Source: Doris montereyensis
Taxonomy: Eukaryota; Mollusca; Gastropoda; Nudibranchia; Dorididae
NCBI GenBank assembly: GCA_037039925.1
Contig: JAXRKP010000926.1
Span: forward strand, 106,001 to 170,000
Direction: 5' to 3'
DNA length: 64,000 nt
Part shown: in pieces, positions 31,606 to 43,410 of the stretch
How positions within the stretch are numbered: the first letter of the stretch is position 1
Layout: the number at the start of each line of letters is the position of its first letter
Position numbers and translations under genes: made by a program
Notes under the pieces: model-generated
The model's database searches: none
What the model saw: only the letters and a program-made list of their open reading frames with translations
Told to the model about the DNA's origin: nothing

Positions 31606-32276
31606 TATTATATTGAACTTTTTGGTTTCTCTATGAGTTATGAGCTACATGTACGTTATACTGGTGAATATTGTTTAATATTATTATTCAAGGGCATGAT
31701 TAAAAGTAAAAAATAAAAGTGAAAGGAAAGCAGTCACGGTAGCGGAAATGAATTAGCACATTTAGGAGTAAGCTACCCTGTCTTGTCTTGGATTCTATTT
31801 TATTTATATTCTAGGCCTCTAGTTAATTTGGCTTGACTTTGCTTATTCCAAGATTAAATGCACGACTTATGATTATGGATGCCATAATTTTATCTGATCT
31901 TATCTCTCCTCCTATTTTTATTCACACAATTGAACAAATTTACAACATTCTGCTGCAAATTTTGTTGTTGTTGAGACAAATGTTGTTTTTGTTCGTATGA
32001 GAAATTCTTGTTATAATTACGATATCATATAATTTAAATTATCTTCTACAGGAATATGTTACAAAATTCATGTACAAGTAGTGGTTTTGTTTTGGGTTTT
32101 TGTATAGCTGTGATCATTGTAATTATAGCATTTGGCTTGCTGAATGAAAGTTATCATTAAATCTGAACTGTTTTTGGAAAGTTCTCATTGCCTTTTTTTC
32201 CCATCAATCTGGCTTGTGCCACAACTTTGTGGGTAGTCTAGTAATAGTATACTAGTAATGAGTAAGTCAAGTAAGT

Positions 32277-32455
32277 GCTATGCTGTGGATCGTAGGCGGG
32301 TGGTGCTGGTAGGTTCTAGTACTATTTCTTTCCCTTCCTTCTTTCACTTATCTTTAATCTTGCTGTTTCCTCTTGTCTCTTCTTATTAAGAGATTCTTAA
32401 TTCACCCTGAGATCACTGCAATAGTGGACGGGGTGAATTTCAATCAAACAAAGAA
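32277..32455 (+). repeat. Dispersed repeat C, copy 1
   Basis: Shares with 37060-37222: GCGGG.GG, GGTAGG..CTA, TTTCTTTCCTTC, CTTATCTTT.ATCTTGC, GTTTCCTCT, GAGATCAC.GCAAT and a 3' A/G-rich end. Same orientation. Probably a SINE or a non-autonomous element; no tRNA-like head was recognised. Confidence 0.65.
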
Positions 32456-32639
32456 AGCTGTGCATTTGCTTTGATCCTATGGTGGTGGTGGTGGTGGTAG
32501 TTATACATGTATTGTGTATGTTTGTGTATGGCTGTTGTGCTTGTGTGACACTGACAGTCAGAATTCCCAAACGTCGGTCAGTCAATCTTTAATTCTATCC
32601 CAAATTGTTAATTCTTCTCTTTGTCTGTGTGTGTGCCTT

Positions 32640-32640
<1 letters not shown>

Positions 32641-32719
<79 letters not shown>
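32641..32719. repeat. (CT)n microsatellite
   Basis: About 39 pure CT units. Intergenic. Confidence 0.97.
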
Positions 32720-32722
<3 letters not shown>

Positions 32723-33094
32723 CTTCTCTCACTCAAGGCTCTAGAAGGGATGGGATGGTTGAGACATTCGGTACCTTGGAGCAAGATTTTTAATTGTTGA
32801 CACGTATGTCATAAAGTGACACAATATCTTTCTCAGATATTCTCACCGTGGTCAAAAAGACAACCGATCAGAGTGTCTATCTGACTGACAGACCATCGTC
32901 GACGGTCGAGTTAGGGAAGTAACGGGCAGAGTGACAAGAGCCGATACAGCCAAGACTGGCATTGTCGTGTGCACACAGTTAACACAGATCTAGATGCAAA
33001 ACACACACACGTGCGTGGCAGATTTTGTTACTGGGACGAGGCAAAAAGTGAAAAAGACGATATCGACCTTATTTTCACAGGAAAATATCTAACC

Positions 33095-33190
33095 CCCTCT
33101 TCCCCACCACCACCCCACCTTAGTCCAGGTAGGTAGATCGACACCTAGTCCCATCAGGAGGCGGACGATTAACAGGAGGACATTGTGTGA
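33095..33190 (+). mobile_element. SINE family B, internal fragment
   Basis: Contains CCAGGTAGGTAGATCGACAC, CTAGTCCCATCAGGAGGCGG and ACGATTAACAGGAGG, the central part of family B. Head and tail are missing. Confidence 0.7.
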
Positions 33191-33246
33191 TGCCTGAGGA
33201 AGTGCTTAGATCTAGATCTAGATTCTAAATATTTCTCGTTTGTTGT

Positions 33247-33270
33247 CTGACGAAGGGTTATACCCGAAAC
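33247..33270 (+). ncRNA. Hammerhead-ribozyme-like core (candidate)
   Basis: CTGACGA, then AGGG-TTATA-CCC (a three-base stem with five-base loop), then GAAAC. This is the CUGANGA...GAAA arrangement of hammerhead catalytic cores, as known from Penelope-like elements and retrozymes. Helix III and a cleavage-site NUH triplet are not convincing in the flanks, so it may be a relic or chance. Confidence 0.3.
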
Positions 33271-33289
33271 GTTACGTGTTTGTTCTGTC

Positions 33290-34380
33290 TTTTTTAGTAG
33301 AGTTGTCACTTATTGTCATATTTCGCCTACATACTACATACTACATACTATTTGTATTACTATTAGCCTACTAGTTTGCTATATAAATGCTACATGCATT
33401 ATGACTGTATCGACGCTCTTTGACTTTGACTACCGGTACTGTCTGTTTTAGTTTTACTTTTACTTTTAGTTTTAGATTTAGTTTTAGCCTTTCTTCTGAA
33501 TGGTGATCCACATAGATCTAGCTATTTCCAGGTCTTTATCATGTTTTCTATTATTATATTTATAAGTATAGTATAGATCTAGTTCTGTGCGATTTAATTT
33601 TTAAATCGCTTTTTTTGTGTGTGCCTGCCTTCTGTTGGCCAATGACACTAACAAGACTAGTCTTGTATCTTGTAATGGTAATGTTCTGCTTTCTATCCTA
33701 TGATTGTATCTGTGGTGGAAGTCCTTCATAAGTGTGGTTTCCATAATTTTTTCTTGGTTACAGTTACAGTCACAATACAGTTACATCCAATGCTACAATT
33801 GTAATTGTACTCTAGCCAGTTCAAAGTCTGTTGGCAGTTTGTTCTTGCAACCGTAGTCTCATCGTACCCAAAGAGTTATCACGTGGCTGGCTATCATCAC
33901 CGTATCTTTACTGTTATGTAGTAAACCCTACTATTACTAAGTAATATTAATAATGAATAGCCTGCATACTTTCAATGTTAGTTGTTAGACTAGAGGGATA
34001 GCAGTCACTGTGTATGTTTGACAGCCTTATCTAGTAGTTCTTCTTACTTCTAGTGTACGTAGGCTACATTATGTATTAAGTTCAAACTGATTCAATGGGA
34101 TAAACAACAGATCGTGTACATATATAGCTTAGCTATAAATATAGGTGCGTGTATATATGTAAGAAAGAGTTTGAGTATAAAATAAGGTAGGCTACATATA
34201 TAAGTAGGTACCACAACTGCCCGCTATCGAGCGACGGAACTGGCAGTGAACACGGCAAAAACTTGAAAAACTTGTCTATCTTTCCACTACAATATCTTTT
34301 CACAGAATCGGTTATTTGAAATAAAACAAAAACTACTTAAAAGCTGTCCTTTTCTTCTTTTTATATGTGTTAAAATTGAT
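33290..34380. other. Intergenic, no gene seen
   Basis: AT-rich unique DNA with several TAGATCTAG motifs. No ORF, exon or repeat family recognised. Confidence 0.4.
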
Positions 34381-34818
34381 AACTGTAACAAATTCACGGC
34401 CCGGTGATTCTATTAGATCTAACGCAACTACAAAGCGCTATCTCGCGTGGAGATCGGCATTTTGGCAGCGACCTCAAATTACTTTCGGTTTTCTCGTTCG
34501 CTTTCCGCTCGCCGTTTACAGCCGAAAATCGTGAAAGCCACACGATGTCAAAGGGAAATAACTACGCTTTCTTTTGATACCAAACAACCTGAGGGTTTTA
34601 ATCAGCAAGAGGTGAAGAGAGCGTTTTGAAATTTTGATTTGCAAAAAATGTCCCCTCAGAATCTTAAATTCACACTTTGTTTGACATCGTTACAAACTTG
34701 ATCCTTTACCCTCTTTAATCATATGAACGACATCCAAATCTATTAAAAAACGGCCAGCGGAACGAGCCTCAAAGAAGACAAAGAAAACGTCATTCGACGC
34801 TTCGCACGCTTGGGGAAA
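34381..34818 (+). promoter_or_regulatory. Putative promoter of the small three-exon gene
   Basis: Noticeably richer in GC and CpG than its surroundings (CACGGCCCGG, ATCTCGCGTGGAG, TTTCCGCTCGCCG). It leads directly to GGGGAAAATGGCGGCTG, where AAAATGGCGGC is a YY1-type element over the start codon. No TATA box is evident, as is common for housekeeping promoters. Confidence 0.5.
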
Positions 34819-34924
34819 ATGGCGGCTGTTACCAGAGGCGAACCTACTCCCGTCGAAACTTCCACACTTACCTCGCATAAAAATGGATTGAATTTGTCTA
34901 TGGAAAAACTGAAACTGCTAATAG
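34819..34924 (+). CDS. Small unknown gene, exon 1
   Basis: ATG in a good context (GGGGAAAATGGCGGC). MAAVTRGEPTPVETSTLTSH then KNGLNLSMEKLKLLI and one base. Donor G/GTATGT. The product of the three exons would be about 105 residues, hydrophilic, with no signal peptide or membrane segment. I do not recognise the family. Confidence 0.7.
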
Positions 34925-35448
34925 GTATGTTATTTATTTAAGATTTTGAATCTTACTTTGAACTAATTGTATAATTTCTATATCAGCGACACAAATATGG
35001 AATAATTGGTGTTTCTACTATTTATACTTACTATACTTCGTACTGTGGGCCGTATAGGGAGGTGATTCTGATTCGAGAATAGCGGGATAGGCCCTACTTT
35101 TACTTTTACTTAGTCGCTATGGATCAGATAGAACTCCCCTAGATGTATCTCTCTTTCTCTCTCTCTACTACTAAGTGTGGGATTAAGTAACTCTTATGAA
35201 TGTCATATCACTACAAATTCTATCGTTCTCTACTTAGATCTAGATCTATACTATTACTATTTATTAGTTACAATTTTACTCAGGAGGAGTCAGGAGCACA
35301 ACAGTCAGATAAATAAAACGATCTCTATAAAAATCCATCAATTGAAAAGGGGTGGGGGGGGGGGGGACTTCTACATAAACTCCCAGCAACAAGATATTAT
35401 TTATTTTCTGTCCATATTTAACAATTTCACATTTTTTTCATATTTCAG

Positions 35449-35608
35449 AGGATGACATATACATTGTGTTGGAAAATTTCTTAACACCCCAAGGAAGAGG
35501 TCTGCCAAAGAAATCATCCCAGATTTTACTTTCATCGGTGCAGGTGACCCACAGACTGTTGGTGCAGTTGTATTTTCAGAAGAGGATAACCTGTGCACAT
35601 TTGCTGAT
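35449..35608 (+). CDS. Small unknown gene, exon 2
   Basis: Acceptor CATATTTCAG, donor GTAAGT. With the last base of exon 1 it starts EDDIYIVLEN. After one missing base near the AAAATTT at about 35473 it reads FLNTPRKRSAKEIIPDFTFI then GAGDPQTVGAVVFSEEDNLC TFAD. Adding one base makes 54 codons and joins exon 3 in phase. The even codon use and exact phase support a real exon. Confidence 0.75.
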
Positions 35609-35816
35609 GTAAGTAGATCTGTTATTTTCTTCTCTTTTTTTATTCGTATGCGCCATCACATATTTCTCGAACTCCACAGGACAATATAAATTTTTTTCGA
35701 GCAATACTAATACCGGTACTATAGCGGCCTATACTATAAGGTATGAAGGGAAAATGTTGGGATATGTTCAACCTATTCATCAAATATGTATATTTTTTCT
35801 TATCCTTATTTTTTAG

Positions 35817-35846
35817 CTTCTGGAATGGACATGCAGTAAACCCTGA
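35817..35846 (+). CDS. Duplicated last exon of the small gene (alternative or relic)
   Basis: After a good acceptor (TTATTTTTTAG) it reads LLEWTCSKP and TGA. This corresponds to LQEWACRLNP of the exon 103 bp downstream, and the preceding T-rich tract is also duplicated. It has the right phase to follow exon 2, so it could end an alternative transcript. Confidence 0.45.
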   Translation, partial: LLEWTCSKP

Positions 35847-35919
35847 TATTAGTGATATTCTGATTTTGCTCACCTTTTTCACTTAATTAATTTTTTTTTC
35901 TTTTCTTCTTATTTTTCAG

Positions 35920-35970
35920 CTTCAAGAATGGGCATGCAGACTGAACCCACTTTGTCAAGCGTTACCTTGA
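35920..35970 (+). CDS. Small unknown gene, exon 3 (last)
   Basis: Acceptor TTATTTTTCAG. LQEWACRLNPLCQALP and TGA at 35968-35970. An AATAAA follows at 36016-36021. Phase 0 after exon 2. Confidence 0.7.
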   Translation, partial: LQEWACRLNPLCQALP

Positions 35971-36015
35971 GCCGGATTATCATGTTACCTCTTATAGAAT
36001 CCATACCTATAAGAA

Positions 36016-36021
36016 AATAAA
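36016..36021 (+). terminator. Polyadenylation signal of the small gene
   Basis: AATAAA 46 bp after the stop codon of exon 3. Confidence 0.55.
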
Positions 36022-37059
36022 TCAAGGGTCTACAGAATGTTGACGTTTATGGAATTTTTAATCACTACAAATTACAAAATCATGTCTTAACTAATCCAAG
36101 CCTCTTTGGTGTACTATGGGAAATATGTTTATTTGATCACTTGTACTGAATAGAGCTAAGATTTGTCTTTAATTTGATGTATATTATAGCTAGACAGCTT
36201 GTATAGTTCAAAAGTTATTGACATTTTGGTGATCGGAATCCATAATTTTTTCATGCATTTTAATTTTTAACCGGTAACTTTTTCTTTTCTACCCCTGACT
36301 GGTTTAAGTATGAGAAAGATATGTATTTAATTGTTTTCTTTAAATAGTCCTCAAATGCATGTTTATTTTGGTATATAATATGCCTTCATAGCTTCATTAG
36401 TTTTCGTTTTATTAAGATTTTAAGTTCCAGATTCCCTAAATTCTAAGATTATTCTGCCGAGTGGCCGATTTTGACCCTCACCCCACAATCATCCTTCAAT
36501 AACTTTAAAATGTTTTCACGTATTGCTGTGGAAAAAATAGGCATTGTCTCTATATGCTTTTAAAGTGATTTACTGAATGCTGACCCAATCATTCCCTTGT
36601 GGACATTTTTATGCGGTCCTCAAAATAGCATCTAGAGTGCTGTTCTTCTATGAAAATCCTGCGTTTTTGGTTAAGTCCAAGGATTTTTTACAATTTCCGT
36701 ACCTTCGTATCTTTTTTAATATTCATGCTAGCTTATTGTCCTTTATAATTTATGAACTTGACATACAGTATTTTTGCATTGTTGGATTACTTCCTTATCA
36801 AAATCATTCAATTTATATTAATTCAACTGTAAATATTGTCTAAAATAACGTTTTTCGAGTCTCGAAAAAACTGTCCAAAAATAAACTTTAAAAATTCATA
36901 ACTTTGTTATTTGTTGGTCGATTTTGATGAAGTAAAGTTTGTTGTTCATGTTTTTACAAGTTCTGTCTGATTGTAACATTGTTTTTAAGATATTTCCTAA
37001 TTGAGAAATTGGTTTGTGGTACCTAATATAAGTGTAAGTATAAATGACAAGAACGTTAT
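36022..37059. other. Intergenic, no gene seen
   Basis: AT-rich unique sequence. The 88-residue ORF at 36577-36843 has no recognisable motif and codon-like character is lacking. Confidence 0.4.
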
Positions 37060-37222
37060 TACGTTCTATGCGGGCGGTTGGCAGGTCCTACTGGTAGGTC
37101 CTATTTCTTTTCTTTCCTTCTCATTTCCCTTATCTTTCATCTTGCCGTTTCCTCTAAATTCACACTGAGAATGAGATCACCGCAATGGTGCAGGATAAAT
37201 TTCAAAAGAAAGAAAGAAACTA
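37060..37222 (+). repeat. Dispersed repeat C, copy 2
   Basis: Homologous to 32277-32455 in the same orientation. Ends with AAAGAAAGAAAGAAAC about 30 bp before the 21-bp minisatellite. Confidence 0.65.
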
Positions 37223-37254
37223 AACAAACATTGTGTATATAGTTATAGTCTAGT

Positions 37255-39630
37255 GTACATTGTCATTGTCATGCTGTTCCCTGTCGTCATGCTGTTCCAT
37301 GTCATTGTCATGCTGTTCCCTGTCATTGTCATGCTGTTCCATGTCATTGTCATGCTGTTCCATGTCGTTGTCATGCTGTTCCCTGTCGTTGTCATGCTGT
37401 TCCATGTCATTGTCATGCTGTTCCTGTCATTGTCATGCTGTTCCCTGTCGTTGTCATGCTGTTCCATGTCATTGTCACGCTGTTCCCTGTCGTTGTCATG
37501 CTGTTTCCTGTCATTGTCATGCTGTTCCATGTCATTGTCATGCTGTTCCCTGTCATTCTTATCCTGTTCCCTGTCGTTGTCATGCTGTTCCCTGTCATTG
37601 TCATGCTGTTCCCTGTCATTGTCATGCTGTTCCCTGTCGTTGTCATGCTGTTCCATGTCATTGTCATGCTGTTCCCTGTCGTTGTCATGCTGTTCCATGT
37701 CATTGTCATGCTGTTCCATGTCATTGTCATGCTGTTCCCTGTCGTTCTTATGCTGTTCCATGTCGTTATTATGCTATGCCATGTCGTTCTTATGCTGTTC
37801 CATGTTGTTCTCATGCTGTTCCCTGTCGTTCTTATGCTGTTTCATGTTGTTCTCATGCTGTTTCCCTGTCGTTCTTATGCTGTTCCATATCGTTCTTATG
37901 CTGTTCCCTGTCGTTCTTATGCTGTTCCATGTCGTTCTGATGCTGTTCCATGTCATTGTCATGCTGTTCCATGTCATTGTCATGCTGTTCCATGTCGTTC
38001 TTATGCTGTTCCATGTCATTCTTATGCTGTTATGTCATTGTCATGCTGTTCCATGTCATTGTCATGTTGTTCCATGTCATTGTCATGCTGTTCCATGTCA
38101 TTGTCATGCTGTTCCCTGTAGTTCTTATGCTGTTCCATGTCGTTATTATGCTGTTCCATGTCATTGTCATGCTGTTCCATGTCATTGTCATGCTGTTCCA
38201 TGTCATTGTCATGCTGTTCCATGTCATTGTCATGCTGTTCCCTGTAGTTCTTATGCTGTTCCATGTCGTTCTTATGCTGTTCCATGTCATTGTCATGCTG
38301 TTCCATGTCATTGTCATGCTGTTCCATGTCATTGTCATGCTGTTCCATGTCGTTCTTATGCTGTTCCCTGTCATTCTTATGCTGTTATGTCATTGTCATG
38401 CTGTTCCATGTCATTGTCATGTTGTTCCATGTCATTGTCATGCTGTTCCATGTCATTGTCATGCTGTTCCCTGTCGTTCTTATGCTGTTCCATGTCGTTA
38501 TTATGGTGTTCCATGTCGTTCTTATGCTGTTCCATGTCGTTCTTATGCTGTTCCATGTCGTTTTTATGCTGTTCCTGTCATTGTCATACTTATGCTGTTC
38601 CATGGCGTTCTTATGCTGTTCCATGGCGTTCTTATGCTGTTTCATGTCGTTCTTATGCTGTTCCCTGTCATTGCATTGTCATGCTGTTCCATGTCGTTCT
38701 TATGCTGGTCCCTGTCATTGTCATGCTGTTCCATCATCGTTCTTATGCTGTTCCATGTCGTTCTTATGCTGTTCCATGTTGTTCTTATGCTGTTCCCTGT
38801 CATTGTCATGCTGTTCCATGTCGTTCTTATGCTGTTCCCTGTCATTGTCATGCTGTTCCATGTCGTTCTTATGCTGTTCCATGTCGTTCTTATGCTCTGC
38901 CATAATCGTTCTTATGCTGTTCCTCGTTCTCCCATGCTGTTCCCTGTCGTTCTTATGCTGTTCCCTGTCGTTCTTATGCTGTTCCATGTTGTTCTCATGC
39001 TGTTCCCTGTCGTTCTTATGCTGTTCCATATCGTTCTTATGCTGTTCCCTGTCGTTCTTATGCTGTTCCATGTCGTTCTTATGCTGTTCCATGTCATTGT
39101 CATGCTGTTCCATGTCGTTCTTATGCTGTTCCATGTCGTTCTTATGCTGTTCCCTGTCATTGTCATGCTGTTCCATGTCGTTCTTATGCTGTTCCCTGTC
39201 ATTGTCATGCTGTTCCATGTCGTTCTTATGTATTCATGTCGTTCTTATGCTATGCCATGTCGTTCTTATGCTGTGCCATGTCGTTCTCATGCTGTTCCTG
39301 TCGTTCTTATGCTGTTCCATGTCGTTCTCATGCTGTTCCCTGTCGTTCTTATGCTGTTCCATATCGTTCTTAATGCTGTTCCCTGTCGTTCTTATGCTGT
39401 TCCATGTCGTTCTTATGCTGTTCCATGTCATTGTCATGCTGTTCCATGTCGTTCTTATGCTGTTCCATGTCGTTCTTATGCTGTTCCATGTCATTGTCAT
39501 GCTGTTCCATGTCGTTCTTATGCTGTTCCATGTCATTGTCTACTGTTCCATGTCACTGTCATGCTGTTCCATGTTATTGTCATGCTGTTCCATGTCGTTC
39601 TTATGCTGTTCCATGTCGTTCTTCTTACTA
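37255..39630. repeat. 21-bp minisatellite, about 113 copies
   Basis: Unit ATGCTGTTCCATGTCATTGT C. Two main versions alternate: CATTGTC dominates at the left and CGTTCTT at the right, with TTCCATG/TTCCCTG variants. The 21-bp period keeps many frames open on both strands, up to 577 codons, for example repeats of EQHDNDM on the minus strand. Scattered 18-20-bp and 22-bp units shift the frames, so no protein is supported. Confidence 0.97.
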
Positions 39631-40060
39631 CTTACTGTGCTGATATCTACACGTACATTTTATTATTTAATGGGGTCACTTGAAAATGAAAGCAATCGGT
39701 GAAGTAGTCTCCCAGCTATATCTGACCTATGTCACTGGCTGTAGCTTGACTTAATTATGGCAAAGATACTACAACAATGTTCTGGTATCTTTTGTTATGG
39801 CGACCTAGTTACATAATTATAATTATAGTTTATAGTCTGTGCTAGCCTTATTGGTAAGGTGTGTCAGTAGATCTATAGAAATAGAAGATAATAATAATAT
39901 AGTGTGGTAGACACACGATAGAAGACAGGTGAGAGATAAAGGTAATTTTAAACAATAGTAATAGTATAGACTATTAGACATATTGAAACAGAGAGATAGA
40001 TAGATGGACAAGTGAAAGAGGGAAAGTAAGAAGTACGATTTGCCAACAGCTCCAAACCGC
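39631..40060. other. Spacer, no gene seen
   Basis: Unique AT-rich DNA between two tandem arrays. Confidence 0.4.
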
Positions 40061-40069
40061 CTACATCAG

Positions 40070-40169
40070 TCAGAGAGAGAGAGAGAAGAAAGAGAGAGAG
40101 AGAGAGAGCTCAGAGACAGACAGACACAGAGAGAGAGAGACAGAGACTGAGAGAGAGAGAGGGAGAGAC

Positions 40170-40230
<61 letters not shown>
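40070..40230. repeat. (GA)n / (CAGA)n microsatellite
   Basis: GA repeats with CAGA interruptions in the left half, pure GA in the right half. It ends 26 bp before the 34-bp minisatellite. Confidence 0.95.
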
Positions 40231-40255
40231 CTTGGATACTGAAATCCAAAGAATA

Positions 40256-40925
40256 CACTTCAAGCTGTCTAGACAGAAATCAAAGAATACACTTCAAGCT
40301 GTCTAGACAGAAATCAAAGAATACACTTCAAGCTGTCTAGACAGAAATCAAAGAATACACTTCAAGCTGTCTAGACAGAAATCAAAGAATACATTTCAAG
40401 CTGTCTAGACAGAAATCAAAGAATACACTTCAAGCTGTCTAGACAGAAATCAAAGAATACACTTCAAGCTGTCTAGACAGAAATCAAAGAATACACTTCA
40501 AGCTGTCTAGACAGAAATCAAAGAATACACTTTAAAGCTGTCTAGACAGAAATCAAAGAATACATTTCCGAAGCTGTCTAGACAGAAATCAAAGAATACA
40601 CTTTAAAGCTGTCTAGACAGAAATCAAAGAATACATTCAAGCTGTCTAGACAGAAATCAAAGAATACATTTCAAGCTGTCTAGACAGAAATCAAAGAATA
40701 CATTTCAAACTGTCTAGACAGAAATCAAAGAATACATTTCAAGCTGTCTAGAGAGAAATCAAAGAAGACATTTCAAGCTGTCTAGACAGAAATCAAAGAA
40801 TACATTTCAAGCTGTCTAGACAGAAATCAAAGAATACATTTCAAGCTGTCTAGACAGAAATCAAAGAATACACTTCAAGCTGTCTAGACAGAAATCAAAG
40901 AATACATTTCAAGCTGTCTAGAAAG
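40256..40925. repeat. 34-bp minisatellite, about 20 copies
   Basis: Unit ACTTCAAGCTGTCTAGACAG AAATCAAAGAATAC. It contains the palindrome CTGTCTAGACAG. Left copies carry CACTTCAAG, right copies CATTTCAAG, with a few 35-36-bp units in the middle. Confidence 0.96.
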
Positions 40926-41574
40926 AACATCAAGAAAATGACATCAATGAAGCGACAAACAACTGAAACTGGTTTCGCATCTGCAGATTGAAGATTTATC
41001 GTGTATATATATATATATAACGTATAGCCTGTATACAAAATGCAGAGAAGGCAGTGTTGCACTCAACAAATATTTAGAACTCAACACAGTAACTAGATCA
41101 AAATAGGCATTTTTCAGTTAATCCAAATGTTTTGCCTGTTACAGAGAGAGATTTGGATTCAAGGGAGGGAGGGATTTGCATTGTTTGTTTGGAGAAACTG
41201 TTCACGGCGGAGCATAGATCTCTACATTTTCACCTGTTTACATGTTTGCACAGAGTGTTTAAAAAAGGAAAACAACACTTCATTTAATTTCCATAATAAT
41301 ATGTTATTCCAATAAATCAGTGCAAACATGACAAATGACATTCCCATTCCATTGTAATCTTGTTATACATTTATATTACTGCGGCCAAACCACCCATTTT
41401 AGTATCTAATGTCTATTTTCACCTCCAATATGCAGCCAATGTTTCCAATTTCAGTCCTTCCTCTTCCATAACTGATGTCAAGATAAAAAAAGTGATTTAT
41501 TTGCATCTCCATATCATATATAAACTAAATCTTATATCCTTAGCTGTATTACAATTCAGGTAATCAGTTTGTAA

Positions 41575-41810
41575 TCATAAAGTCTCTCAAACAAAGACGT
41601 AATGGGTTCGATCCCCGCCATAGGTTGAACAATTTATTTCGTGGTATTTTCAAGTAAAATCTTCCCCCCCTGGTCCAGGACAACGATGAAAGGAGGTTCT
41701 GTGTTCAGATCACAACCCCTGGCACGTTAAAAATCCATTGGCAGTCGGGCAAAAATTTAAAAAAACATGAGATCATCTTGTGGATGTGGGTGAATCAAAT
41801 AAAAAAATCA
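41575..41810 (+). mobile_element. SINE family B, internally deleted
   Basis: AATGGGTTCGATCCCCGCCA (B box), CCCCCCCTGGTCCAGGACAA, GGAGGTTCTGTGTTCAGATC, GCACGTTAAAAATCC and the tail TGTGGATGTGGGTGAATCAA. The CACCTAGTCCCATCAG block is deleted. Confidence 0.75.
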
Positions 41811-41971
41811 AAAACAACAACAAACAACCCAGCCGGCCATTTTTCAACTCCCCGAGAGCATATAGCCCACCAGCCTGTTAGGTGCTTCGTACTAACGTTC
41901 TTGGCAAGATATTTCTCTACTTATAGCCGGGTACTCGTTCTCACCTGAAGTCAAAAGGTTAGGAAAGCAAA

Positions 41972-42022
41972 ATCTCTCTCTCTCTCTCCTCTCTCTCTCG
42001 TTGTCACCTCCTCTCCCTCTCT

Positions 42023-42075
<53 letters not shown>
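41972..42075. repeat. (CT)n microsatellite, interrupted
   Basis: CT repeats with TCGTTGTCACCTCC interruption, then pure CT. Confidence 0.93.
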
Positions 42076-42076
<1 letters not shown>

Positions 42077-43410
42077 GCTTTCGCTACAGCGTCTCAACAT
42101 GCAGAGTGCATCTCTTCTCTTATTCTCTTGCAGCTTATTATCCTTTACACAACGTCAATCAATCATTATCTCTTTGAGATTTTTTTTATCAAATCTAACA
42201 TGGAGTAGTTAAAACAGTTTTCAACTCATTTAACAGAGACAGCCACTTCTCGATAACAACATGTCTCCAGTAGTCCAATGCTTCCTATGACATGGTTAGT
42301 TTCAGTCTAAGTCTATTAAGGTCTTGGACAGGTTTATCATTGTTCTCGCTGCTCGTCTTCATCAGTCAGTAGTCTATCGTCTTACTCACTCATTGAACTG
42401 CTTTACAGTGTTTATATATTCTGGCTTTTGCCGTCAGTCTTCAATTCATCCCTTGTCGCAATACTGTCACACGATCTCTGATTGGCCTAATTGAACGTAT
42501 CTCCTCCCAACCATTTTTTAAAGCTTTCTTTATCCCCCACAAACCAAGCTGCAAATTTGTATCTACCCCTTCAAAGTAAACCCTCTTTATTATAATGTCC
42601 CTTGGATGGGGCGGTACCCGACTATGGAGACTCTACTATTCAAATTGTGCAGCTTTCTTTGCACTTTTTCAATTGCATTTTCTGCATGTTGTGGTAGATA
42701 TATGTTCGTTCATTTTGTATCCATATTGAATGGGCTTCTTCTTATTTCCATTAATGCATACTGAGAGCCCGAGCAGTCATTTCGAGATTATGGACCAGAA
42801 ACAGATATGTGTTTTGTCATTTTCTGACCAGGAAGCCAGACGTCAAAACAAGGTAAGCAAGCCGTTTCGCAAGCAGTGGACAAATTGCGACATACGGCAT
42901 CGGAACAGACATTAGATCTAGAGATACTGATCCTTAAGTTACTAACGGTAACTGTGCACTTTATTTATCATTATCAACCATTCATGTTTATTCAAGGCAA
43001 GGACAAATTTGAAAGATATTCTTAGCTTAATGGCTTTGTTATTCACGCTTGGATGAAAAGCACAAAACAAGTCCTTAACATCGAATAAACTAAATCTATG
43101 GAAAGAAAAATCATATTCTTCTGATGTAAATATATCAACAAACAATACATTCATTGTAATGGTTAGCCTACATGTTTTCTAATTTGCACAATCCCCCATG
43201 TGATGTTTGACTGTGCCATTCAAACATCTGTGTCAAGCATTCAGTTGATGCGGTACCGGTAAGTGTAAGCTTGAAGTTGGGTCAGGGCAAGTCGTTGCCC
43301 TTTTCTTGTAACGGTTACCGGGTTTGATATTACTAAAACAGTCAGATACTTGTAATAAGCTGCTATGGCAAAGAACAACAACAACAACATTAATAATTTC
43401 TTTCTTTTTC
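42076..43410. other. Intergenic, no secure gene
   Basis: Unique DNA. A possible exon at 42790-42852 (ATGGACCAGAAACAG.. to a GTAAGC donor) has no partner exons and no recognisable product. Confidence 0.35.

Noticed and set aside
37253..39702. Plus-strand ORFs of 479-577 codons and minus-strand ORFs of 98-172 codons
   Set aside because: They lie wholly within the 21-bp minisatellite, exist in several frames at once and are broken by irregular units.
42790..42852. Possible 21-codon first exon MDQKQICVLSFSDQEARRQN with a GTAAGC donor
   Set aside because: No promoter, partner exon or recognisable family; kept only as a lead.
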